From Planctomycetaceae bacterium (GTDB lineage Bacteria; Planctomycetota; UBA1135; GCA-002686595): DNA of 64,000 bases. The stretch spans positions 186,001 through 250,000 of the forward strand of contig WYBT01000024.1 in NCBI GenBank assembly GCA_011525785.1, read 5' to 3'. The notes beneath the pieces are model-generated. The model was not told the DNA's origin. It saw nothing but the letters and a program-made list of their open reading frames with translations, and made no database searches. The translations under genes were made by a program, and so were the position numbers. Shown piece by piece: positions 27,578-35,816 of this stretch (the stretch's first letter is position 1; each line of letters begins with the position of its first letter).

Positions 27578-28063
27578 TCAACTTGTTGCGCGACCCAGCG
27601 CGCGCAGCGCCGCGGCGCGCATGCGGCCGCCCCACAGCGCGATCGCTAGGCCGATGAGCGCTCGCGCGAGGCCGCCGGGGAAGGTCTCGTGCACGGAGCT
27701 GCGCGCCTGGTAGTCGGTCATGCGGTGCGCGAAGTCGAGCTTCTCGGCGGTCGGGAGCGCGGCGAGGACGTGGAACACGCCCCACAGGATGCCGAGCACG
27801 CCGATGGCGATGAGCATCAGGCCGCGGCGCGCGCGAAGTTCGGCTTGCGCGGCTTGCTCGGGCGAGAGCGACGGCCGCGGCGCGGCGTCGGGCATGGTCC
27901 AGCGCGCGACGATGCGGCCCGCGGGCGGCACGTTCGATTGAAGCGCGCTCGCCGGCGGCGAGTTCGACTGAAGAGTGTTCGACTCCGACTCGTTCGATTG
28001 CGGCGAAGCGCTTGATCGCGACGACGTCGACGGCGGCTGCGGCGCGTTCGCGGGCTCGCTCAC
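27578..28063 (-). CDS. Small membrane protein of unknown function
   Basis: A 161-residue protein beginning at a GTG that overlaps the rmuC stop (GTGA). Residues 1-~65 are low-complexity, rich in Ser, Asn, Pro and Gln, with a repeated (L)QSN-(S/V)PPA motif. Two membrane helices follow: GLMLIAIGVLGILWGVFHVL and GGLARALIGLAIALWGGRM, separated by a ~30-residue loop. I do not recognise the family. Translation is coupled to rmuC, so the two may function together, but nothing in the sequence says how. Confidence 0.6.
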   Translation of the reverse strand: MSEPANAPQPPSTSSRSSASPQSNESESNTLQSNSPPASALQSNVPPAGRIVARWTMPDAAPRPSLSPEQAAQAELRARRGLMLIAIGVLGILWGVFHVLAALPTAEKLDFAHRMTDYQARSSVHETFPGGLARALIGLAIALWGGRMRAAALRALGRATS

Positions 28064-29304
28064 GGGGTCTCCTTCGCCGTCGCAGACGACTCGCTCGCAC
28101 CCGCGCGCAGGCGCAGCACTCCGGCCACGGGTTCGAGCTCCTTGATCGGCTCCGCGGGGCGCGCACTCGACTCCTCGAACTTGCGCAGCGTCGGCAGCAC
28201 GCGCGCATCGACCGAGCCCACGAAGCTGTTGAAGTCCTCCACCGCGCTCGCGAGCGACTTGCGCAGCCGGTCGGAGTGCGTCAACGCGACGCCGAAGCGC
28301 TCGAGCAGCTCCTGGCCGAGCGCTTGGAGCTTGTGCGCATCCTCGCTGAAGCGCTTTTCGCGCCAGCCCAGGTGCACCGCGCGCAAGAGCCCGATGAGCG
28401 TCGAGGGACTGGCGAGCACGACGTTGGAGCGCGCGGCGAGCTCGATCAGATCGGGTCGCCGCTCGAGCGCCGCGTCGACGAACTGGTCGCCGGGCACGAA
28501 CATGACCGTGAACTCGGGCGACTCGAACTGCGCCCAGTAGCCCTTCTTGCCCAGCGCCTGCACTTGCTCGGCGACGTGCCGCGCGAAGCGCTCGAGGTGC
28601 GGGCGCGCCTGCTCGGGCTGCGACGCCTCGAGCGCGGCGAGGTAGGCCTCGATGTTGGTCTTGGCGTCGACGGCGATCACGCGCTCGTTGGGCAGGCGCA
28701 CGACCATGTCGGGCTTGAGCAGCCGCCCCTGCGCATCGCGCACGCTCTCCTGCAGCGCGAAATCGCAGTAGTTCTGCATGCCGGCGAGCTCGGCCACGCG
28801 CTGGAGCTGGATCTCGCCGTAGCGCCCGCGCACGTTGGGCTTCGAAAGCGCCTGCGCCAGCCGCTGCGTCTGGCCCGTGAGCTCCGCGTTCGCGCGCGCC
28901 ATGGCCTGCACTTGCTCGCGCAAGCCTGCGTACGCGCCTTCGCGCTGCTTTTCGAGCGCGCGCAGGTCCTCTTGAGTGCGCTTGAGCGCCTCGCCGATCG
29001 GCTGCACGAGTTGATCGACCGCCAGACGCCGTTTGTCGAGCTCTGCGGTCGCCTTTGCCTCGCGCGCAGCCAGCTTCTGCTCGGCGAGCTGCAGGAACTG
29101 CGCGCTCTCGCGGCGCAGTGTCTCGCTGGCGAGCGACTGGAAGCTGTGCTTCAAGCGCTCTTCGTCGCCCGCGAGTTGTTCGACGCGCTCGCGTTCGGCC
29201 TCGAGCTGCGCCGCGAGCCGCGCGCGTTCGGCCTGCAGCCGCGCGATCCACACGCCTGCGCCGACCAGCGAGACGGTCAGCACCACGAGCGCGAGCTCGA
29301 GCAT
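28060..29304 (-). CDS. rmuC: DNA recombination protein RmuC
   Basis: A 414-residue protein with an N-terminal membrane helix (LELALVVLTVSLVGAGVWI), a coiled coil to about residue 135, and the RmuC core. The core shows SKPNVRGRYGEIQLQRVAEL (RmuC: GxWGExxLxRxLE), KPDMVVRLPNERVIAVDAKT (the PD-(D/E)xK-like nuclease motif, D...DAK), FTVMFVPGDQFVDAAL and ASPSTLIGLLRAVHLGWR. RmuC limits inversion at short inverted repeats and is a predicted nuclease. It heads a minus-strand unit with the small membrane protein gene; a HMA-domain gene lies just upstream, ending 10 bases before the rmuC start codon. Confidence 0.92.
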   Translation of the reverse strand: MLELALVVLTVSLVGAGVWIARLQAERARLAAQLEAERERVEQLAGDEERLKHSFQSLASETLRRESAQFLQLAEQKLAAREAKATAELDKRRLAVDQLVQPIGEALKRTQEDLRALEKQREGAYAGLREQVQAMARANAELTGQTQRLAQALSKPNVRGRYGEIQLQRVAELAGMQNYCDFALQESVRDAQGRLLKPDMVVRLPNERVIAVDAKTNIEAYLAALEASQPEQARPHLERFARHVAEQVQALGKKGYWAQFESPEFTVMFVPGDQFVDAALERRPDLIELAARSNVVLASPSTLIGLLRAVHLGWREKRFSEDAHKLQALGQELLERFGVALTHSDRLRKSLASAVEDFNSFVGSVDARVLPTLRKFEESSARPAEPIKELEPVAGVLRLRAGASESSATAKETP

Positions 29305-29314
29305 TCGCGCGACG

Positions 29315-29677
29315 CTACGGCCGCGCCTTGGCGACGTAGTCCTCGAAGGTCATCGCGCGTTCGAGCGCCGCCACTTCGACGTCGGACTTCACGATCGCGC
29401 GCGCCGTGCCGCTCTCGAAGTCGACCGCGGCCTCGCGCACGCCGCTGGCCGCGCTCAGCGCTTCGTAGATCTTCGGCGCGCAGCCGCCGCAGCACATGCC
29501 CTCGACGTCGAACACGCGCACGACCTCGCCCGCGGCGGGCGCCGAGAGCAGCACGCTGGGCAGCGCCTTGGGCGCGACGATCTCGGGCGCGGTGTAGGTC
29601 GGCGACTTGGCGCGCAACGCGACGTAGGTCGTGGCGCCGAGCGCGACCGCGAGCAAGAGCACGATTCCAGGCTTCAT
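29315..29677 (-). CDS. Membrane-anchored heavy-metal-associated (HMA) domain protein
   Basis: A 120-residue protein with an N-terminal signal anchor (GIVLLLAVALGATTYVAL) and a C-terminal HMA fold: VVRVFDVEGMCCGGCAPKIY, where the CxxC metal site appears as CCGGC, followed by ALSAASGVREAAVDFESGTA. Such domains bind Cu(I) or Zn(II)/Hg(II). Being anchored outside the cytoplasm it resembles MerP-type periplasmic carriers rather than a cytosolic chaperone. Several metal-related proteins occur within the next 4 kb, which suggests a copper-handling theme. Confidence 0.8.
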   Translation of the reverse strand: MKPGIVLLLAVALGATTYVALRAKSPTYTAPEIVAPKALPSVLLSAPAAGEVVRVFDVEGMCCGGCAPKIYEALSAASGVREAAVDFESGTARAIVKSDVEVAALERAMTFEDYVAKARP

Positions 29678-29777
29678 GGCGGCCTAGAGAGTAAGCGCTG
29701 CGCGCGAGAATTCAGCGCCGCCCGCGCGCGACTCTGGCTCCGACGGCGTCGATGTACGAAAATCGCGCGCCCCAGCC

Positions 29778-30377
29778 ATGAGCCAACCGACCGATCCGAT
29801 TCGCGCCGCCTTCGACGACTCCCTGGCCACGCTGCAGGCCTTTTTGGCCGAGCCCAAGTCCCTCGCGGGCGTGCGACGCTTCGCAGATGCGGCCAAAGCA
29901 ACGCTCGAGCGCGGCGGATTGCTCATGGCCTGCGGCAACGGCGGAAGCATGTGCGACGCGATGCACTTCGCCGAGGAGTGGACCGGGCGCTTCCGCAAGG
30001 ATCGCTCGGCGCTCGCGGCGGTCGCGTTCTCCGATCCCAGCCAGCTCACCTGCATCGCCAACGACTTCGGCTTCGACGAGGTCTTCGCGCGCCAGGTCGA
30101 AGCGCTCGGCAAGCCCGGCGATCTGCTCGTGTTGATGTCGACCAGCGGCAACTCGCCCAACTGCTTGCGCGCGATCGAAGCCGCCAAGCGCAAGGGCGTC
30201 ACGAGCGTGGGCCTGCTCGGCAAGGGCGGCGGCAAGATGCTCGGCGCGGTCGACATCCCGATCCTGGTGCCGCTGGCCACGACCTCCGATCGCATCCAGG
30301 AAGTGCACATCAAGATCCTGCACATCACGATCGAAGCGGTGGAACGCGCGCTGTTCCCAGCCAACTACGCGGTTTGA
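29778..30377 (+). CDS. gmhA: Phosphoheptose isomerase GmhA (SIS domain)
   Basis: A 199-residue SIS-fold isomerase that converts sedoheptulose 7-phosphate to D-glycero-manno-heptose 7-phosphate, the first step to LPS or glycan heptose. Sugar-phosphate loop motifs are LLMACGNGGSMCDAMHFAEE and LVLMSTSGNSPNCLRA; a catalytic Glu lies in FAEEW and a catalytic His in ILHITIEAVE. Length is typical. Normally GNGGSAADAQHFAAE is seen; here Ala-Ala-Asp-Ala-Gln is MCDAM, a mild variation. No other heptose genes are nearby. Confidence 0.9.
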   Translation: MSQPTDPIRAAFDDSLATLQAFLAEPKSLAGVRRFADAAKATLERGGLLMACGNGGSMCDAMHFAEEWTGRFRKDRSALAAVAFSDPSQLTCIANDFGFDEVFARQVEALGKPGDLLVLMSTSGNSPNCLRAIEAAKRKGVTSVGLLGKGGGKMLGAVDIPILVPLATTSDRIQEVHIKILHITIEAVERALFPANYAV

Positions 30378-30401
30378 GCACACACCACGCAAAGCTAGAC
30401 T
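30374..30401 (+). promoter_or_regulatory. Possible sigma-70 promoter for the Cys-rich small gene
   Basis: TTGAGC (30374-30379, overlapping the gmhA stop codon) and TAGACT (30396-30401) are 16 bases apart. The ATG of the next gene is at 30411, giving a very short leader. Confidence 0.4.
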
Positions 30402-30410
30402 GGGTCGGCG

Positions 30411-30821
30411 ATGGGGCGCGGCATCAAAACCTGGGCAGGGCTGCTCAGCTTGTTGTTGCTGGCGCTCGGTCAGGTGAGCTTTTCGATCGCGCCGACCCCG
30501 TGCGGTCCCGAGTGCCGCGCAACGTGCGCGGGCGCATGCTGCGCAGCGCAGGACGCTGAGGAAGAAGCCGCCAGCGACGAAGAGTTTGGCCCGTGCTGCC
30601 AGCGCGCGGAAGAGGATGCGAGCACGGCGCGCGTGCGCAGCGCGTGCAGTTGCGGCCACGGCAAGTGGCGCACGATCGGCTGGGCGAGTGCAGTCGCGCT
30701 CGCGCCGACGCTGTCGAAGTGGACGGACGCTGCGCCTGAGAACGAGTTCGAGCGCGTCGCCAGTGCGACGCGGCCGTGCGGCCGAAGTCCGGCGCCGGAG
30801 CCGCGGCCTCCCCGCGGCTGA
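30411..30821 (+). CDS. Small Cys-rich exported protein of unknown function
   Basis: A 136-residue protein with an N-terminal signal segment (WAGLLSLLLLALGQVSFS) followed by a cysteine cluster: CGPECRATCAGACC, then FGPCC and SACSCGHGKW, ten cysteines within about 50 residues. The rest is Pro/Glu-rich. Cysteine spacing and the GH segment suggest metal binding, but no known family is evident. It lies upstream of a His-rich secreted protein and a SCO-type fusion. Its general form (signal peptide, Cys/His cluster, short Pro-rich tail) recalls the small gene that precedes the czc operon at 52812. Confidence 0.5.
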   Translation: MGRGIKTWAGLLSLLLLALGQVSFSIAPTPCGPECRATCAGACCAAQDAEEEAASDEEFGPCCQRAEEDASTARVRSACSCGHGKWRTIGWASAVALAPTLSKWTDAAPENEFERVASATRPCGRSPAPEPRPPRG

Positions 30822-31172
30822 CGCGCCAGCGAGACGCTCTCAGCGCGGCCAGCGCGCTGCGGCCGCCGCGTCGTTCCGGATGGAACGTGCGTGCGTGCTC
30901 GTCGCCACCGGCGCCGGGGCCCCGAACCGCACTCGACTCGCCGCCTCACGCGCGGTGCGAGCTCAACGCGGCGCGGCCAACCTGCGCGCGGGCTCGCGGA
31001 GTCTCTCGCCGTCGATCGACCCGCTCCGCCGTCCGACCTCGAGTTGCTCGAACGCGAATTCAGCGTTCGCCGGAGCGCGCGGCGCCTCGCGTGCGCCCGC
31101 TTTCGGCCCGCTCCATCGGGCCGCCGACTTCGACTTCGTTTCCACTCAACTTCGCTCCCAAGGAGCACCCCA
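30822..31172. other. 351-base gap without a supported gene
   Basis: Very GC-rich. Open frames run through it on several strands, but none shows family features. The frame leading into the next gene is open as well, yet the AAGGAG at 31160 places the real start at 31173. Confidence 0.5.
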
Positions 31173-32030
31173 ATGAAATTCCGTTCCCTGTTCCTGGGCG
31201 CCGCCGTCGTGATCGCCGGCGTCGCTCTCGCCCACCACGTCCCCGTCCCGCTCTCCTACATCGCGGGCGAGGAAATCCTGACCGAAGTCGTGGTCCGTCT
31301 CGGCGCGGACCAGCCCGGCGTTCCGGCCTACAAGCTGGCGCGCGGCGAGCACGAGCACCACATCGCGCTCGCGCACGGCGACTCGTTCTGGGTCATCGAC
31401 GGCCTGAATCCGGCGCAGCGCGTCGAGTTCCGCGCCGAGCAGTTCGCCGACATCGACCACGCCGACGAGCACGAAGTCGTCGACGCGATCAATGCGCAGG
31501 TCAGCGTGGCCCAGGCCTTCTCGCAGAACAGCTACTTCGGCTTCCGCGGCATGCTGGGCGGCACGAACCACAAGCTGCGTCTGGAGGACGGCGTGGGCTC
31601 GCCGCTGAGCAAGCTGGACTTCGACATGGACCAGGTTCTCGGCCGCAACACCGTGGACCTCGTGCTGTCGATTCTGGCGGACCACCACGGCGCCGCGAGC
31701 GCGCACGAAGGGCTCGAGCATCACCCCTACCTGCTGCTGGCCAGCGCCACCGACGGCGCGAGCTTGTTCAAGGGCGCGACGATCCCGCTCGGCCGCGACG
31801 GGACGATGGTGAAGTTCTTCCGCAACACCGCGAACGGTGCGCTGGCGGGCTTCCGCGGCAACCTCGACGACAACGCGGACGCCGCGGCGTCGCTGCCGGT
31901 CCAACAGCTCGCGCAGCTCCTGGGCCCTACGCCGCCCTCGAAGGTGTACTTCGCCTACGTTGTGTTCTCGATGGACATGGCCGAGGTCGAGTTCGTCTCC
32001 AACCGCTTCACGGTGAACATCGTTCCGTGA
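31173..32030 (+). CDS. Exported His-rich protein of unknown function
   Basis: A 285-residue protein. The start is fixed by AAGGAG eight bases before the ATG and by the signal peptide that follows (SLFLGAAVVIAGVALAHH). Histidine-rich patches include EHEHHIALAHGD, EHEVVDA and LADHHGAASAHEGLEHHPYL. The remainder is a mostly beta-type domain with an aspartate-rich LDDNADAA turn. I do not recognise the family. Histidine clusters and neighbouring SCO/cytochrome genes hint at metal binding in the periplasm. Confidence 0.6.
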   Translation: MKFRSLFLGAAVVIAGVALAHHVPVPLSYIAGEEILTEVVVRLGADQPGVPAYKLARGEHEHHIALAHGDSFWVIDGLNPAQRVEFRAEQFADIDHADEHEVVDAINAQVSVAQAFSQNSYFGFRGMLGGTNHKLRLEDGVGSPLSKLDFDMDQVLGRNTVDLVLSILADHHGAASAHEGLEHHPYLLLASATDGASLFKGATIPLGRDGTMVKFFRNTANGALAGFRGNLDDNADAAASLPVQQLAQLLGPTPPSKVYFAYVVFSMDMAEVEFVSNRFTVNIVP

Positions 32031-32048
32031 GCTGATCTCTGAATCGGT

Positions 32049-32075
32049 GGGGTCGCGTCGCACTGGCGCGGCCCC
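32049..32075 (+). terminator. Hairpin between the His-rich and SCO-type genes
   Basis: GGGGTCGCG (32049-32057) pairs with CGCGGCCCC (32067-32075), one G-T pair, 9-base loop. No T-run follows, so it may be an attenuator or mRNA-end stabiliser rather than a full terminator. Confidence 0.3.
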
Positions 32076-32087
32076 GCCGCAGGCGCC

Positions 32088-33875
32088 ATGCACAGCCCCA
32101 CCACCGCCCCGGCCATCCCCAACGACGCGCCGCGCCCACGCGCGAGGTGGAAGGGTTGGCTGTGGCTGGCACTGAGCTGCGCCCTCGCCTGGATGGCGTC
32201 GCGCTTGAACGAGCCCGAGGGACCTGCGCGCGACTGGCGCCACGCGCCCGTGGCGGATCCCTGGCCGCTGCCCGAGTTCGAGACGCTCGACCAGGACGGG
32301 CGGCCGCTGCGGCGCAGCGATCTCGCGGGAAAGGTGTGGATCGCGGAGCTGCTCTCGCTGAACTGCAGTTCGTGCCGTCCGCTCAGCGATCGCTTTCACA
32401 AGCTCGCCGAGCGCGTGGGCAGCGACGTGCACTTCCTGTCGTTCGGCTTGGACCTCGGCGATGGTTCGAGCGCACTGCGCTCCCACGTACGGCACCACCC
32501 GCGTGTCGACGCCGCGCGCTGGACGCTGGCGGCGGCCGAGCCTGATTTCTCCGCGCGTCTGGCGACGGGCCTGGGGGTCGCGCGCTCCCGCGAGCGCTTC
32601 CTCACCGGCCTGCTGGAACTGACGCCGCGCCTGTATTTGATCGATGCGCACTGTCGAGTGGTCGGCGCCTACGATGTGGACAGCGCCGAGGCCCTCGATC
32701 GCATTGCCGACCACGCGCGCGCGCTGAGCGCCGCCCGTTCGAGCGAGGAACCCGGAAAAGGCACCATGGACAAGAGACTGATCATCATCGCACTGGCCCT
32801 CTCCGCCATTGCCGCAGCGCTGGTCGTGCGCATGATTCCGCGCGGCCCGCGTCAAGCGCCCGGGAGCGAGGCAAGCGCGCAGAGCTCGTCGGAAGAGCTG
32901 CCCAAGCTGTGGGACGCGCCGCAGTTCGAATTCGCGAGCCAGACGGGCCGCGCGCTGCGCCACGACGAGCTGCGCGGGCAGGTGTGGATCGCGAACTTCA
33001 TCTTCACGCAGTGCACTTCGATCTGCCCGACGATGACGGCCAAGATGGTGCTGCTGCAGCGCAACCTCGGCGCGCCGCAGTTGCGCTTCGTGTCGTTCTC
33101 GGTGGATCCGGAGAACGACACGCCCGCGGTGCTGAAGGAGTACGCCGAGGTCTGGCGCCCGGGCGAGACGCGCTGGTGGCTGCTCGCGACCGATGCGGAG
33201 AACCTGGCGCGCGTCGCCAAGGGCTTCGGCGTCACGGTGCAGAAGACCGACGACGTCGACGATCCGATCCTGCACTCCAACCGCTTCTTCCTGGTCGATC
33301 CGCGCGGGCTGATCCGCGGCGCGTACCTGAGCGACGACGAAGAGGCCATCGAGCGCCTGATCGACGACACCGACCGACTGCTGGCGCAGGAGTTCGCGAC
33401 TTCACCCATCGCGCAGGCGGACCTGAGCGGGCCTGAGCTGTTCCAGGCGCTGGGCTGCGTCGGCTGTCACAACAATCCGCGCCTGGGGCCGCCGCTGGGC
33501 GGCGTGCTGGGTCACGCCGTGAAGCTCGACGATGGGAGTGAACTGGTCGCCGATCGCGACTACCTGCGCGAGTCGATCCTCGAGCCGCACGCGCGCATCG
33601 TCGCCGGCTACCGCGGCACGATGCCGATCTACCGCGGAGCGCTGAGCGAGGTGCAGCTCGACCGGCTGCTCGACTACCTTTCGAGCCTGCCGCCGCCGGC
33701 GGGCGCAGGCGAGGCGCCGACGCTCGTGTACGACCCGGTGTGTCGCATGGAGATCACGATTTTCTCCGACTCACCGTCGATGGAGCACGCGGGCAAGCGC
33801 TACTGGTTCTGCTGCGAACACTGCCTCGAGCGCTTCAAGGAAGAGCCGTCGGCTTTCGTCGACGCCAAGCAGTAG
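32088..33875 (+). CDS. Tandem SCO/thioredoxin-like, cytochrome c and YHS-domain fusion protein
   Basis: One uninterrupted 595-codon frame. Residues 22-40 are a membrane helix; 55-210 a SCO-like thioredoxin fold with Cys93-x-x-Cys96 but without the copper-ligand His. Met227 starts a second membrane helix (LIIIALALSAIAAALVV), then residues ~275-430 are a true SCO domain with Cys309/Cys313 (TQCTSICP) and His396 (ILHSNRF). Residues ~447-535 are a class I cytochrome c (CVGCH 457-461, axial Met512 in GTMP). A YHS metal domain ends the protein (YDPVCRM at 548-554, WFCCEHC). SCO proteins deliver copper to the CuA site of cytochrome oxidase. A second start at ATG 32766, preceded by GAAAAGG, may yield two proteins. 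Single-chain topology would place the second half on the wrong side of the membrane. Confidence 0.75.
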   Translation: MHSPTTAPAIPNDAPRPRARWKGWLWLALSCALAWMASRLNEPEGPARDWRHAPVADPWPLPEFETLDQDGRPLRRSDLAGKVWIAELLSLNCSSCRPLSDRFHKLAERVGSDVHFLSFGLDLGDGSSALRSHVRHHPRVDAARWTLAAAEPDFSARLATGLGVARSRERFLTGLLELTPRLYLIDAHCRVVGAYDVDSAEALDRIADHARALSAARSSEEPGKGTMDKRLIIIALALSAIAAALVVRMIPRGPRQAPGSEASAQSSSEELPKLWDAPQFEFASQTGRALRHDELRGQVWIANFIFTQCTSICPTMTAKMVLLQRNLGAPQLRFVSFSVDPENDTPAVLKEYAEVWRPGETRWWLLATDAENLARVAKGFGVTVQKTDDVDDPILHSNRFFLVDPRGLIRGAYLSDDEEAIERLIDDTDRLLAQEFATSPIAQADLSGPELFQALGCVGCHNNPRLGPPLGGVLGHAVKLDDGSELVADRDYLRESILEPHARIVAGYRGTMPIYRGALSEVQLDRLLDYLSSLPPPAGAGEAPTLVYDPVCRMEITIFSDSPSMEHAGKRYWFCCEHCLERFKEEPSAFVDAKQ

Positions 33876-33891
33876 CGCCGAAGGCGTTGGT

Positions 33892-33994
33892 TGGTTGTAC
33901 GGTGCCAGAGCAATCTGTCCCACGCCGCGGCTGCGTTCGGACTGCCCGTTGCGTTGCGCGGCGTGGGACAGATTGCTCTGGCACCGTACAACCA
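33892..33994. repeat. Long palindromic repeat, copy 1
   Basis: Perfect 38-base arms (33892-33929 and 33957-33994) around a 27-base loop. Key bases at the outer ends are TGGTTGTACGG and CCGTACAACCA. It lies between the convergent ends of the SCO-fusion and CpxP-like genes. A second copy is at 34646. At one stem position this copy has T33903-A33983 where the other has A-T. Confidence 0.9.
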
Positions 33995-33999
33995 GCGCG

Positions 34000-34578
34000 T
34001 CAGCGCGATTGGCCCAAGCGGCGCTGCGCGCGCCGACTCGAGAGCGCGAGGCCCAGGCGCTGGGCGAAGCGCTGCTCGTCGAACTGCTTGCCGCGGCGTT
34101 GCGCGGCGGCTTCGAGCTTGGCGCGCTGCTCCGGAGTGAGCGAGCGCAGGAGCGGATCAACGGCGCGTTCGGCCTGCGGCTTGGCGCGCTCGAGCAGCGG
34201 CCGCAACTCGTCGCGCAGGAGCGCCTTGGCGCCTTCGCGGTCGCCCTTGCGGCGCAGCTCGCGGGCGCGCTCGACGATGGCGCGCGCCTGGGGGCGCAAC
34301 TCCTCGGCGAGCGGCGCGAGTTCGCGCGAAGCCTGCCGGGCGAGATCGCGCTGGGCCTCGCTGATGTCGAGCTTGCGCGCGACATCGCGCCCGCCGCGCA
34401 TCCGGTGGCGCAAGCCGTGCACGCGCCCGTGGCGGCCGTGCCCGTCGCCGTGCGCGCGCCCGTGGCGTTCTCCCGCGCTGGAGGGCGCAGGTTGGCGTTC
34501 TTGCGAGCTCGTGAGGGCGCTGGCGACGCCGGCGACCAGCAACAGTCCGCAGGCGCCGAGAAGGAACTTCGTGTTCAT
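34000..34578 (-). CDS. Periplasmic CpxP/Spy-like heavy-metal sensor protein
   Basis: A 192-residue protein with a signal peptide (FLLGACGLLLVAGVASAL), then a His/Arg/Gly-rich segment (HGRAHGDGHGRHGRVHGLRH) and an all-helical domain with the CpxP/Spy/ZraP-type motif LTPEQRAKLEAAAQRR and an upstream LDISEAQRDLARQASRELA. Such proteins are periplasmic chaperones or zinc/nickel-responsive sensors. It stands between the two long palindromes. I chose the ATG at 34578; an upstream ATG (MDETHPTT...) in the same frame is possible but would put the signal peptide internally. Confidence 0.7.
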   Translation of the reverse strand: MNTKFLLGACGLLLVAGVASALTSSQERQPAPSSAGERHGRAHGDGHGRHGRVHGLRHRMRGGRDVARKLDISEAQRDLARQASRELAPLAEELRPQARAIVERARELRRKGDREGAKALLRDELRPLLERAKPQAERAVDPLLRSLTPEQRAKLEAAAQRRGKQFDEQRFAQRLGLALSSRRAQRRLGQSR

Positions 34579-34645
34579 CGTGATGGACTCCGTGGTGGGA
34601 TGGGTCTCGTCCATGAACCCGCTCGCGCCGCGCGAGTTCCGCCGC

Positions 34646-34748
34646 TGGTTGTACGGAGCCAGAGCAATCTGTCCCACGCCGCTGTTGCGTTCGGACTGCC
34701 CGTTGCGTTGCGCGGCGTGGGACAGATTGCTCTGGCTCCGTACAACCA
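34646..34748. repeat. Long palindromic repeat, copy 2
   Basis: 37-base perfect arms (34646-34682 and 34712-34748) around a 29-base loop, nearly identical to copy 1 at 33892. The stem position with T-A in copy 1 is A34657-T34737 here, a compensated change. It lies between two minus-strand genes, so it does not simply mark convergent gene ends. Confidence 0.9.
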
Positions 34749-34759
34749 GATTGGAAGCG

Positions 34760-35746
34760 TCAGCCGTCGCTCGGCGCGGGCTCGAGCCAGCTCTCGAACT
34801 CGGCGCGCCGCTCCTCGGAACGCTCGCGCTCGAGCGCGTGCCGCGCCAGCTCGGCTGCGCGCGCGTTGTTGCCGGCCGCACGGTGCAGGCGACCTACGCG
34901 CCAGGCGAGTTCGGTGCGATCGGGCTCGATCTCGAGCGCGCGCTCGAAGGCGCCGATCGCCGCGGCGTCGTCCCCGGCCAGCACGCAGACCTTGCCCAGC
35001 AGCTCGTGCGCCACCGCGAGCTGCGGGTCGAGCTCGCAGGCGCGCTGCAGCCAGCCTCGCACCTCACCCGTCTCGACCACCGCGCGCTCCTGCGGCTCGG
35101 CGTCGACGAACAACTCGGCCGCGTGGACCAGTCGATCGGGGTCGTTCTCGCCGAACGCGAACGCGCGCGCATAGGCCTCGAGCGCCAGCGCCGTGCGCCC
35201 GGCCTTGCGCTGCGCGCGGGCGATCAAACGCCACGTGAGCGCATCGGCCGCACCCAATTGCACGCGCCGCTCGAGCAGCGGGAGCGCCTTGTCCTCGAGC
35301 GAGAGCTCGACGCGCAAACGCGCCAGGAACAGCAAGGTCGAGAGGCGATCGGGGTCGCGCTCGAGCACCGACTCGAGGTACGGCTCCGCCGCGCGGCGAA
35401 AGCCGGCGCGTTCGAGCACTTCGGCCTGCGCCTCGAGCAACTCCAGGTGCTCGGGATAGCGCTTGAAGCCCTGGTCGAGCAGGCTGCGGGCGCTGGCGAT
35501 GTCTTCCAGTCGCGCGAGCGCGCGCGCCGCCTCGACACACGCCAGCGGCGCCTCTTCGCCGCCGAGCAGGTAGATCTCGTACCACGAGCTCGCGGCCAGC
35601 GACCACTGACCGGCTTCGCTCGCGGCGCGCGCACTGGCCACCGAAACGCGCTGCGGCTCGGGGTGCCGGCGCACGCCTCGGCGCGGGCCGCCCACGCACG
35701 CCGCGAGCAGAGCCGTAGCCAGCAGCAAGCCGTTCGTGCGCGCCAT
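34760..35746 (-). CDS. Tetratricopeptide-repeat lipoprotein
   Basis: A 328-residue protein with a lipoprotein signal (LLLATALLAACVGG, Cys17 as the lipidated residue) followed by about seven TPR-type helical pairs spread over residues 35-320 (e.g. LLDQGFKRYPEHLELLEAQA, AYARAFAFGENDPDRLVHAA, AFERALEIEPDRTELAWRVG). Such proteins are outer-membrane or periplasmic scaffolds. No partner is evident; the next gene (HAD) is divergent from it. Confidence 0.75.
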   Translation of the reverse strand: MARTNGLLLATALLAACVGGPRRGVRRHPEPQRVSVASARAASEAGQWSLAASSWYEIYLLGGEEAPLACVEAARALARLEDIASARSLLDQGFKRYPEHLELLEAQAEVLERAGFRRAAEPYLESVLERDPDRLSTLLFLARLRVELSLEDKALPLLERRVQLGAADALTWRLIARAQRKAGRTALALEAYARAFAFGENDPDRLVHAAELFVDAEPQERAVVETGEVRGWLQRACELDPQLAVAHELLGKVCVLAGDDAAAIGAFERALEIEPDRTELAWRVGRLHRAAGNNARAAELARHALERERSEERRAEFESWLEPAPSDG

Positions 35747-35816
35747 CGCAAGGTCAGCCTACGGGCGCCTGCCAGCGTTGCAACCGCGTGCGACGCGCGT
35801 ACGCTCGCGCCCTGCG

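Noticed and set aside
27139..27657. 172-codon plus-strand frame in the gap between the peroxidase and membrane-protein genes
   Set aside because: Residue use is less biased than in most shadows, but no motif or start signal was found and its end overlaps a supported gene on the other strand.
33771..34385. Minus-strand frames reading through palindrome copy 1 (MYGARAICPTP...)
   Set aside because: They are generated by the palindromic arms and are not separate genes.
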